From Rhizodiscina lignyota (lineage: Eukaryota; Ascomycota; Dothideomycetes; Aulographales; Rhizodiscinaceae), in the NCBI GenBank assembly GCA_010015805.1, contig ML978124.1, positions 248,001-312,000 of the forward strand: DNA of 64,000 nt, given 5' to 3'. A program made the position numbers and the translations under genes. This document shows, piece by piece, positions 44,399 through 54,615 of the stretch (the stretch's first letter is position 1; each line of letters opens with the position of its first letter). The notes below the pieces were generated by a model. The model made no database searches, was not told the origin of the DNA, and saw nothing but the letters and a program-made list of their open reading frames with translations.

Positions 44399-46049
44399 TC
44401 AACCACCGCTCGCCTCCCGATAGAAGCTCACCGCCATACCAGCACCCGCAACGGCAAACATCTCCGCCCTCACGTTTCCCACCGCGCCCCTCTGTTTCGG
44501 CAACCACCGTCCACACCACAGCGCCTTGCCTTGCGCCTCATCGCCGCCACCAGAGCCACCACTACCTTCACCATGCGTCGCCACACAATTGCGCTGCTCC
44601 ATACCCCACACCTTCGCCTTACCATCGAACGACGTTGACAACAACCATTCACCCGTGGCGCTAAAGTCGAGCGACAGGATCCATGCCGTGTGGCCGGAAA
44701 GCGTGGCAACGGCTTCGCCGGAGGAGACTTCGTAGAGGGCAATGAGACGGGAGTCACCAGCGGCCGCGAGAAGGGATGTTGCAGGGGAGAATGTCAGGGT
44801 GCGGATTGGTTTGGTTAGACCTTTTGTACTTGTTAGCTTTCTGGAATTGAATGTGGAGGGGAAGGCATTGCCGGTTCAAGTTTTAGAGTTGTACGATGAT
44901 GATCAGTTGAGAAAGGAATTGGGGATTTGGATTGAGATAGAACTCACCAGGCAACGAATGCATCATCCGTCCCGAATCATTATTGAAGATATACACACTT
45001 CCATTCTCGTGTCCACTCGCCGTGAGTCGTCCATCACTCGACTGGAAGCAGCACATTAGAATGCCTTCTGCTCCAACTCTCCATCACCACCACATCACCG
45101 CACGCACACACGGGGAGAAGGGACTTACAATAGCAACGCTCATACCAAAGCTCCTCTTCGTCTCATACTCCCTCACTCTCCTCACGCCACCTGGCGCAGC
45201 AGTCTCGTCTGCCGCACCATTCGCTGCAGTAGCACCTTGCTGCGCGTTGAGGTCCCAAACGCCGATTCTGCCATCAGCACTTGATGAAGCAAGGTAGCGT
45301 CCATCAGCAGAGAGTGCGACGGCCCAAATCTCGCCAGCCTTAGGGGGCTTGTTGGCTACATATTCGGCGTCAGCATAGCCGTCCCATTATGCCATCTCCA
45401 TCTCCATCTAATATTCCAAAACGCGAAGAAGAAAAATATTACTTACCAGAACCGAACTTCACGCCCTTCCTCTCAGTCCAGCTCGCTCCATCCTCACCCG
45501 CTTCCCAGACCTTAACTTCCCCGCCAAAGCCAACGCTCACGAAGCGCTTGCCGTCAGCGGCTGATGCGACATGGTGGCAGCCGAGCTTGTGCGCGCCTTC
45601 GAGAGTGCAGATGAGCGGAAACGCATTCGTCGCGCCGGAGCCACTATCATCGGAAGGTGTTGACGTATTGGACACGGTAGAGAAGATGCGGATGGTGGAC
45701 GAGCCGGATGCGGTGATTAGCGACGTGGGGGTTGGGGCGATGGAGAAGATGGTAGTTGGATGCGCTGTGGAAGAAGTCAGGTCACGTAGGTTTCAATTGA
45801 AGTGATTGAGAATTTTGAGATGACATGATGATGAAGAATATGGTTTTGAGGCGGTTTAAGGTAGTGTGAGAAGTGAAATTGACGGATGACGGGTCGTGAG
45901 AAAGAAGACGAAGAGATGATGGAGATTTCTGAACTCTATTACAGAGAAGAGGCATACCATTATCAATCGTATGCGTCGTGAGGTATTGTTTCGACTGAGA
46001 GCTTGTCAGTGTTCATATTCATAGTATGAGAGGGTCATTCGCTTGCCAT
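44399..46049 (-). CDS. SKI8: Ski8/Rec14 WD40-repeat protein of the SKI complex
   Basis: WD40 scaffold of the cytosolic Ski2-Ski3-Ski8 complex feeding mRNA to the exosome; in meiosis it also supports Spo11. Six exons: 46049-46047, 45994-45958, 45764-45447, 45355-45129, 45041-44948, 44820-44399; 366 aa. Exon 1 is only the ATG, followed by a GC-AG intron (GCAAGC...CTCAG), giving M-SKQYLTTHTIDN-AHPTTIF like other fungal orthologues; a stop lies just upstream of the ATG. WD features: GEIWAVALSADGRYLASSSADGRIGVWD, SSDGRLTASGHENGSVYIF, GLTKPIRTLTFSP, HTAWILSLDFS, STSFDGKAKVW, ALWCGRWLPK and the family C-terminus EMFAVAGAG..VSFYREA. Intron 2 is unusually long (193 nt). Ski8 rather than another WD protein is judged from these segments. 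Confidence 0.86.
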
Positions 46050-46629
46050 CTTGAGGTCTACCGCGCCTTCGAGCGCGAGGTACAGATGTTTCGTCAATCA
46101 AGATCTAGGTGAAGGGTAAAGTTCATTCGATGAGAGGCTGTTGCTTTTATTTGAGAGGAAAGCGTTGAGTTTGGTCTTCCGTTGAAGGTGTCACGTTGTT
46201 TCGCGCATCGCAAAATTCAAGTCGCGTTTTCGATCGCGAACTTGCATGACGTCCAATATGCACGCAGCAAACGGGGTTTACAGCACATCACACAGATAGA
46301 GTCATTAAATATCATATCCAAAACGTGTAGCAGTAAGGAAATCAACATGGTATTACTATTTATACTAGCTGCACTGCGCCGGAGAACCCACCACACCAAA
46401 GTCTCGCTACAATCAAGAGCGCCAAAAGACTTTTTACTTTCATCCTCCATCGCACCGCGCTAAAGGGAGGACATACGACGTACTAAAAGAAGTGGAAAAT
46501 TACATAGAAAAAGAAAAGAAGGGTGGTGTATCTTTCCCGAATAGCATGCCATACTTGTGGTATCAAACCGACAGAGGCACCGTGAGACCAGTCTGCTGCT
46601 CCACTCCACATCGCCAAGTTTAGAGCTGT
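46050..46629. other. Ski8 5' flank and septin 3' flank
   Basis: No gene supported. An open frame at 46182-46463 has no recognisable content. Confidence 0.5.
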
Positions 46630-47825
46630 CTAGTATCCGTTCATTGTCATCCGCTGGCTTCCCCGGCTCAGTTCCCTATCTGCACTTGGTGAGATGGGCC
46701 TGCTCCCGCCACCGTGACCGACGGCGCTCGACTCCTTGAGCGCCAGAAGCTGCTTGGCACGGAAGGACTCGTAGTGGATCTGCGAGGTGGTCTCGATGAG
46801 GTCTTGCAGGTGTGTGCGGGTGAGGAAGTTGCGGAGGTAGACGAATTCGCAGTGGGTCTCGTCTTCGACTGAAAAATATAGTTAGCGATCGATTGCAAAT
46901 ATCAGTACAGGAGGCAAGAGCTTACCGTTGATGACGCCCCATCTGTTCTGACGACCGCGGACTTGCTTGCCACCGACAACGATAGTCTTCTCTGAACCAA
47001 CGACGGCGAAAGGAATGATGTTCTATAATTCATTAGTATGCCATACTAGAGTCATAGATACGACTCCCCACATACCTTGATCTGCGCATTGAGAGCAACC
47101 TCCTCCGAGTCATGCTCCTCATTGTCATACGGGTACATCCTCAGATTATGGAATGTGAACTCCTCCTTGATCCTCTCCTTAAATGCCGCCCTCTCCTCAA
47201 GCGTCAAGCTGTCGCTCTTCGCAATGACCGGCACAACATTCACAAACTCGGTCAGCTTCTTTAGCACGACGATATCAATTGGCTTGAGCGCATGGCCGCT
47301 AGGCTGGATGAAGAAGAGGCAGCAGTGGATGCGGGTATCCTGCAGGTAGCGCTCGCGCTGCGCCGTCAACTCCTTGCGCAGGTATGCGCTGTGCTGATCC
47401 TTGATGTACTTGACGATCGGGTCCCAGCAGCGGTCGTTGTTGATCAGGTCACCGTAGCCGGGGGTGTCGACGATGTTAAGGCGCAGGCGTACGCCATTCT
47501 CCTCGATGATGTGGCTGACGGCAGCGATCTCGGTGGTGCTGCGGATGGGTTCGTCGGGCGCGAGACGGCCCTTGCTGTCGAGGAGGTGCGATGCGAAGAT
47601 GGTGTTGATGAGAGTCGACTTGCCGAGACCGGTTTGACCTGTTCACATCTGTTAGAGCGCAAAGCAGATCGATTTGTAGCTGGATTAGTACGCACCAACG
47701 CAGATGATGTTGAACTGGAAGCCGCGCTTCAACAGCTTCTTCTCAATCTGCTGGGTGATGCTGTCGAAACCGACGTGGCTCTTGGGATACACCGGGCTCG
47801 GCGACTGCGTGTTGACGGTGGCCAT
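46630..47825 (-). CDS. Septin, Cdc10/AspD type
   Basis: GTP-binding protein that assembles into filaments at septa and growth sites. Exons 47825-47696, 47638-47076, 47022-46926, 46868-46630; introns 57, 53 and 57 nt; 342 aa. G1 loop GQTGLGKST (rebuilt across intron 1), G3 DTPGYGDL, G4 AKSD, and the septin unique element ending GRQNRWGVINVEDETHCEFVYLRNFL with THLQDLIETT. After FRAKQLLALKES the C-terminus is short and Gly/Ser-rich (GHGGGSRPISPS) with no coiled coil, which is the mark of the Cdc10 group rather than Cdc3, Cdc11 or Cdc12. The polybasic region KKLLKRGFQF precedes the P-loop as usual for membrane binding. Confidence 0.92.
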
Positions 47826-48253
47826 TGTGACGGCTGTTCTTTTTCCACAAGCTAAAAATCCAAGAAAGAAGTTTCAACGAGGGTCAGAAGAAGAAAAGGC
47901 GTCGCGATCTGGGGTATCGTGTGGTTGTTGTAGCAGAAAGACTTGCTCAGACCCTTTCGCACTTTCTGGCGTGTCGCGAAAGGGGCATGCCGCGCTAGCA
48001 CAAAATTGGGAAGGCGCGATTACCGTAAAATCGCCTCGCTAGAGACGGATGCTAACTCTATAAGGTATAGTGCGGATACTTTTCATGTCGTTTTGAATAT
48101 ATTCACGTCAATCTATTGGTCGAAGAACGGACGTGCACCCACTAGCGCAGTATGCGTTAGAGCTTAAACCTGACCGTCCAAGAAATTCTCGTGATGCCTC
48201 AACGCGTTTAATATCATAATTACAGCTCGAATTGAGTGCCAGAATCGCCCAAA
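47826..48253. promoter_or_regulatory. Divergent promoter region, septin / bL32m
   Basis: 428 bp between divergent core genes; no repeats seen. Individual factor sites not assignable. Confidence 0.5.
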
Positions 48254-48936
48254 ATGGCTCTCAGACCAATGGCAAATCCTCTTGTCGAACTCCTCAACCC
48301 TCTAACATCTCCCTCCCTTCGATCTGCACTCACAACGCCCGTCCTCCGCCGAATATACCTACCAGCGGCTCTTGTCCCAGCTGTCTCCCCAATCCTCACA
48401 TTACCCTCGCTCCTACGAGACATATGGGACTCGGTACTACGTGCAGTGCCGAAGAAGAAGACATCATACTCAAAAAAGCGAATGCGGCAAATGGCCGGCA
48501 AAGCACTGAAAGACGTCACAGCATTGAATACATGCGCGGGTTGCGGCCGGCCCAAGCGGATGCATGTGCTGTGTCCGTACTGCGTGCAAGGTGCGCTTTC
48601 ACCAGCATTCTGTTCGATCAGAGTGGGCTGTGCTAACCCAATGCGCCAGACATTAAGAACTATTTCCGGGACCAGATGAACAAGGATCGAACAGCAGTTG
48701 TAGAAGCGGAGGAGCAGAAGTTAGAATTACTGGATAACCCAGAGCTGGATCCACGTGAACGGTCAATTCAAATAGCACAGTCACACGTTGGAAAGTCGAA
48801 GAAGACGTGGTTTGCATCGGCGACTCCAAGTTTGAGACGTGCCGTATCCGACAAGGAGGGGGCAGCCATGATAGAAGAAGCGGTGGCAGACGCCAAAAGA
48901 AAAGAGAGTGCGGACGGTGTCCGGGGAAATCCTTGA
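48254..48936 (+). CDS. MRPL32: Mitochondrial large-subunit ribosomal protein bL32m
   Basis: Component of the mitochondrial ribosome large subunit. Exons 48254-48590 and 48650-48936; 59-nt intron (GTGCGC...GCCAG) joining CPYCVQ-D-IKNYF; 207 aa. The long N-terminus (about 65 residues, Arg-containing, acid-poor at first) is a mitochondrial targeting and m-AAA-processed region. The core begins VPKKKTSYSKKRMRQMAGKA, the L32 hallmark, followed by zinc ligands CAGC and CPYC. The C-terminal extension (about 80 residues) is fungal. An upstream in-frame GTG is not used; ATG at 48254 is chosen. Confidence 0.93.
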
Positions 48937-49237
48937 ATTGTATGGGATAGTGTATTACTGTTTCGAACTCCATTCCATGGATGCTGCGTCCGGAGTAAAA
49001 TGCGCTCTCGCTTGTCGTCCTTTGGCAGACATCACAAGACGGATGCAGCATTAGATACGCACTAACATGGCCATCTAGTGCAGAACCGCTGTACAATATC
49101 TGTATATACTTTTGTACCAAATCTAGACAAAATCTATCCCCTCACCCGTTCTAAACGCCTCAAATCTAACTTTTGGGTATCCATGCTCTATCCCTATCAA
49201 TTCATATCATTCATCCCATCATCTCGTACCAGCACCT
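48937..49237. other. Convergent intergenic between bL32m and guanylate kinase
   Basis: 3' regions only; nothing else recognised. Confidence 0.5.
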
Positions 49238-49974
49238 CTACGCATCTGGCCCCACGCAAAACTCCTTAACCTCGCGATATGCCTTCTCCAAGTCGTCATT
49301 CACCACAATCAGGTCATGAACGCCCTTCGTCTGGCTATACTCCATCTCCTTCTCCGCCTGCTTCAGGCGCTTCAGAATCGCGTCCTCGGAATCCGTCGCA
49401 CGCCCGCGCAACCGCTTCTCCAGCACCTCGAGCGACGGCGGGGAAAGGAAGAGGAACTTGGCCTTGAGGTGCGAGTTTTTGACCTGTTTGACGCCCTGCC
49501 AACCATAATATCAGTGCCGAATCCTTCCCTTGATTATGATACAGAGCATATGTAGGAGGGAGGGAAGGGTAGGTACCTCCATCTCAATATCAAGCACACA
49601 CGTCCGTCCCTTCTTCTCTACCTCTTCTACCGCATCGAAGCTTGTGCCATAGTAATTGCCCCCGAACTGCGCCGTCTCGATGAACCCGTTCTCACCGATC
49701 TTCTTCTCAAAGTCTTCGCGCGTGACGTAGTAGTAGTGCTCGCCCTCCTTCTCGCCAGCGCGGGGCTTGCGCGTAGTGTCTATAATTGTAGAGATCATTA
49801 GCTTTCGGTTCCGGTAGAGATGATGTAAAAAGGGAGGATAGACGACGTACGAGACACGCTGAAGCCGAATCGGTCTGGATATTCGTCGAATAGGCGCTTC
49901 AGGATGGTGGATTTGCCAGCGCCGCTGGGACCTGATATTACAATGGGTTGGGTGGATGGAGCCGTGGGGGCCAT
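49238..49974 (-). CDS. GUK1: Guanylate kinase
   Basis: Essential nucleotide enzyme, ATP + GMP to ADP + GDP. Exons 49974-49851, 49779-49577, 49495-49238; introns 71 and 81 nt; 194 aa, the usual eukaryotic size. P-loop GPSGAGKST (residues about 15-23), GMP-binding [19 protein letters not shown] (rebuilt across intron 1), [23 protein letters not shown] across intron 2, and the lid segment [16 protein letters not shown]. The ATG at 49974 gives the classical cytosolic form. The frame stays open upstream to an ATG at 50232 (see findings); a typical 3' splice site TTTATTTCAG lies inside that extension, so it is more likely 5' leader with an intron. Confidence 0.95.
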
Positions 49975-52173
49975 TGTGCTGGCTGGTCGAGAGTGAAGGG
50001 GGGATTGGAGCTTCGAGGGGATAGCGAAGGTCTCGCAGGGATACGGTGTGAAGTTTCCAGCTGAAATAAACGGTATTGAGTTCAGAATTGATAAAGCTCG
50101 AGCGGTACGTTTTATCGAGAGTGGGCTACGAGTGGCGGTGAGGTCAATGTGGAGCTGTGGCTGGCCGAAGATACGGGACGGTGGGAATCGCGGTCTAAAG
50201 GGTGAGAAAGTCGCGAAATAATTCCGGTTCATGAATACAAGTCTCTCATCTGGAAGTAGCGACTGTTACTTTATCAAATATTTGTGAAGCCAAGATATAA
50301 GATGCGCTGCCCGTGGTATGTATCCCTACCATAACCCCTCCGGGAATTTATGCAAGGAACAAAATACGTTAGCCAATCATATCGTCGAGATCAAATCCGA
50401 GTCTAAATGAACCTCTCCCGACCCACGAACCCAACCCAGCTGAAAGAACTCCTATCACACATCTGCTCCGTACGCTTGAGCATTCCTCCAGGACAATTGG
50501 CTATGAGTGACCACCATATCCAAGCCCTTTTCTTGTCTTAACTTCGACTGGCCTATCCTCATGATCACTCAGTCGGTATTTGAATTTGAGTGTACATAGC
50601 CGCCAGAAAAGCGTGAGATGGAGCATACTGCGGAGTAGTCGACGTGAAAAGGAAACGCCTCAGAAAAGCGAGCTGCAAGGCTCAGCTCTCGGATGAGATC
50701 GACTGAGGTACGTGCAAAATCCATCTTCGTCGTGAAACAACCACGTACCTAGAATCTAGTCTAAGAAAAGCCGCGATCTCGAGCGCCCCTCAAACTGACG
50801 TCAATACTGTTCTTCAGCTTGGCTCGGGCTAAATCGACTTCAAGCAAGGCATATGGCTGATGCGCACCAAACTGCCAATATAAGGCTTTTGTCTTCGGAC
50901 TACTCTATGTAAGCTCCGACTAGATGGCAATCCAACCCCGCAAGATGACCCCTGCCAAGCGTTCCTTGCTCCACGATTGGGATCTGACTCGGCGACCAAA
51001 TGGAGTACAGTCCGCGAATGTCTCAAGTAAATCATTCTCAGCTTCTCGGGGAAATGGCATTTCGCTGTGCTGACAATAAGCAAATGTCACTTGCAGAGCC
51101 GCCAGCCTCCGCACATCTTCTTAGCTCGCCCAGCAGAAAGCAAGGGAAGATGAGTTTAGTCCAACGTCTCCTGTCCATTTCGTCTAACCACTCTACTTAA
51201 AGTAATCCTAAACGAACGCACCAATTGCCATATTGTTCCCAAGTTGCGAACTCCAGTGGTGCACAGCATACCTTCCAGCACAGCTGGCTACGAGCAGTCT
51301 CATTGCATCACTGTCGGCTACCTATTACCTAATATTAAGACTAATGAATGCATCACTTCTGTCGAGGAATATGACAGACTGTGGAAGGGGATATTTGTGG
51401 TTGTCGCGCCACCGACGTCAACATCGCACGGCGTGTTTTAGCTTTTTTTTCTCTCATAGATTCCTCTCTTCAATCAATCCTCTCTATATGCACCTCCATG
51501 TACTCTCTGTGAATTATGACAGACTAGAAACAATCGGGAGAATGGTATACGCGTTGGCCCTGATGTCGAATCAGAGACATGCATATATGATCGATTCTGA
51601 CGACTGACACCAAATTTAGAGCATCATTTCCCTTAATGCAGCCAGCGAGTTTGTGGCTCTCCTCAGGCACATTGCGGCAGGGCAATGCAGAATATCATTT
51701 TGTGCCAATCGCTTGTGCTAGAACTGATGTGGAGATGTGCTCGATTGGGGGCCAAGCCTCAGCCCAAAGGGCAAAACCATAGGGACGCCCGACCAATTAG
51801 GACTCTCCACTTGACAGCGTTCTCGTTACAGCCTCGCAGTGTCGAGTTGCTACACGCAAATGATGTGGCTAGCGGTGAAGCGGATGGGATCGTTACCCTT
51901 GATGTGCCAGGTTGGTCGTGGCCGGAGGATTCTGTGTAACGATGCTTATTGTCCATTTCCGTTGGCAGTATCCATGGACCGAATGGAGCATATGATGCAG
52001 CCTATCAAACAAGCCGTCAGCTACGGTGTCGAAGGGTATAAAGACAGCCGTCTCTTCCAGCCATCACTCCGCTCCTCATCCGCTCCAAGTCTTCAAACAA
52101 ACTTTGGGATAAACTCTCTACACAACAATCTTCTCTTTCATAAATCAGAACCACCCAAACCAAATCAACAATC
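49975..52173. other. 2.2-kb gene-less stretch
   Basis: Guanylate kinase promoter on the left, promoter of the Cys-rich peptide gene on the right (TATAAAG at 52037-52043). In between no supportable gene: frames up to 138 codons lack recognisable domains. Confidence 0.5.
52037..52043 (+). promoter_or_regulatory. TATA box of the Cys-rich peptide gene
   Basis: TATAAAG 131 bp before the ATG at 52174, followed by a CT/CA-rich leader (52050-52170). The layout of a highly inducible small secreted-protein gene. Confidence 0.6.
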
Positions 52174-52471
52174 ATGCGTTTCTCCACCGCTCTCTTTGCC
52201 CTCTTTGTCTCCGTGGCAATGGCCACTCCAGCTGCAGAGGCCGGAAACGGCGTGAGCATGCTTGAGGAGAGAGACGCGTTCTGCCCCTGCCATCCCAACT
52301 GTGGTTGTTCCGGAGGCGCCAACTGCTTCTGTGAGACCGGCAGCCACCCTCTGGCACCATGCCACCCCAACTGTGGATGTACCGACGGAGCAAACGGAGT
52401 CTGCATTGTAAGTTATTCCTCCACTCTAGAGTAAACAGGCTACTAACGGTTAGATAGGACTAAAATGCTGA
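52174..52471 (+). CDS. Small secreted cysteine-rich protein with two HPNCGC repeats
   Basis: 83 aa: exon 52174-52407, intron 52408-52453 (46 nt, GTAAGT...CTAAC...GTTAG), exon 52454-52471 encoding IGLKC then stop. Signal peptide MRFSTALFALFVSVAMATP, then a spacer ending LEERD that may be a propeptide. The mature part has two copies of a short module: CPCHPNCGCSGGANCFC and APCHPNCGCTDGANGVC. Together eleven cysteines and two PCHPNCGC blocks, suggestive of metal binding (His plus Cys-x-Cys) or a disulfide-rich effector. No family recognised; exon 2 is short, so the C-terminus is less certain. Confidence 0.8.
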
Positions 52472-54615
52472 ATGAGAGGGGAAAGCAGACCCTGGGATAC
52501 ACTGCCATAACCTCACTCAAAAGAAGGCTTGCGCTTTCAATTATGGTAGCATTGCTGGGGGACTGCCTTGTTCAGTGGTTGCGGGGAGCTGTTGTTGTTA
52601 TTGCGATCTGGGGGTTCAAGGATCGTGGGCAAGTTTTGGGCGGTCCGGCAGACACACATTCACTTGCGCCTGTTGTGCTGTTTCCTGTAACTTACTTGGC
52701 GAGCCGTTTCTCCTCCGGAGCATTCGCGTCCATTCGCTTATCGTAATATATCCATGAGCCTTACACCATGGTCGTTGAGATGCTTAGTGCCTATCGTAAC
52801 CATCAGCCTAACGAAGTTAAAGGAGATAACCATAATCGGTTCGAATCCCTACTCCGATTTTGTTCAAGTTTTGAATAAAACAGGTCAATTCAGTCACCCT
52901 GGAAAACGAATCAGGAGACTAGTGATCAGGATGCGTACGGAGTAGTCTTACCAGCAAACTCATTTGACAAAATGGCATAGATGTGGAGACAATGCACCCT
53001 CAGCCTTACAGTGCTTCAGCCTTATGCAACCAATGTACGATACATCCAATCACAGCAATGCAACCTAGCAAGTCATGCAGTCTTACAGCAGAGCTGAAAA
53101 TGATAGGCAGCCACTGAACGCGTCAGAGAGTACGGGCCTGAGTGACGCTGCTGCTCTTGTTGGCGGTGGCTGTAGTATCAGAGAGTGATCTGCAGACTGC
53201 CGAAATGCAGAGTACGGTATGAGCTGGGCCGAGCTGAAGGGCACTTTTGAGACCCACTACCCAAGCTCCGGAAGTTGTGGGTGCCGCTGCGAAAGTGGTA
53301 CTAGCAGGCGGTATGTCAGAGACAACCCAGTTCGCTTCGCAAGCTACTGAAGTTAGCCATGACAGAATGAATGAACGTCGTAGACTGAAGAAGGCAGAAA
53401 AATATATCGAAGATTCGACGAACTTGGGTGGTCGAGGAAACCCGACGAAAGAGCAGAAGGGAGAGCTGACAATTGGCCACAGTGCTATGATTAATGGGAT
53501 AAACAACAATCTGAAAATGCAGCCGAAGCAGGAATGATTCAAAGTTAATTGTTCGCGTGTCGGTAGATATTCAAATTTGAACGTATCGGCAAAGAAAGTT
53601 GTGAAACTGAGCATACGATGCTGGAGTTGATGTGTATCAGAAACATCTCAGAAAACTAAGGTGTCTCACAAACCTCAATTTTCGGTTCAGGGTTCCATCC
53701 GGGATTGATCGAGGTAAGATACAACGTTCCCTGCTAGCCCAAGCGCAGAGCGGCTCCATCAGGTCAGGCGAGCGACATAGGGAACGACACTCTCCTCACA
53801 GTTAGGAAGACAAAGAGCGACGGGATGGAAGGCTACGGTAAATGGGGATGGAGGCGTCCGAGGCGCAAGGCTGAACTGTGGCTTAGCGTCGCCTTCAGAC
53901 AATGTAGGCATTAATCGGCCCAATCCGTAATCTCTTTCCTTGAGTTACTATCGAGTCGCTATCGGCATCTTTCTGTATGACTACACTAACTCTCTCCCCA
54001 AGTAGGTTTGATCGAGGCGTCATACTTCGTGCCCGGAAGTAAGGAGAGGAGAAGCGGTACAGCAATGCGATTCTTCGTCAGATCATCAGCCTGGCCTCCC
54101 GTCCTATCGTATTCCCATATGTAACCCCTCCATATCCCACATCACACCGAACCGAACCCTCCACTCCACCCACACTCTTCCTTTCACTTGCTTCTTCTCA
54201 CTTTAGAACGGAGATACCTACTATCTACGCCACTATAAGTCGAGAAATGGCTTCTTTCTCCACGCGAGCTAATGAGAATTGATGCAACGACCAGGTAGGT
54301 CAAAATAGAGTAAAGATGGTGGGTGGACTCGTCTCAATTTTCCATTTGCACGGCTTGGCTCTCTTCATTCAGATTCTCTATTGGTTTCCACTGTCATACC
54401 TAAGCGAACACCTTTCCACTTCCGGGCGGGATGGTGAGCCACGGCCACAAACGGCCACTCTAGGCCTCGACAGATGAGGTTTCGATGGCAAGGCTGAAGG
54501 CAAACGAGACGGGTTATAATGCGGGGATCGCACCCTTCTCCTGTTGCTTGCGATGAGTCTTTCACACTGACATAGCTCGCAAATTATCTGCCTACGTATT
54601 GCAGATCCTCCGACA
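52472..54615. other. 2.1-kb gene-less stretch
   Basis: No supportable gene. Overlapping open frames on both strands at 53123-53614 match nothing I know. A TACGGAGTA copy lies at 52936-52944. The stretch 54120-54230 is CT-rich. Confidence 0.5.

Noticed and set aside
47292-47855. 187-codon plus-strand frame
   Set aside because: Antisense to septin exons; no independent support.
52780-52870. B-box-like GGTTCGAATCC
   Set aside because: No matching A box or cloverleaf around it on either strand.
53123-53614. 163-codon minus-strand frame with an overlapping plus-strand frame
   Set aside because: No signal peptide, domain or intron support; both strands are equally open by chance.
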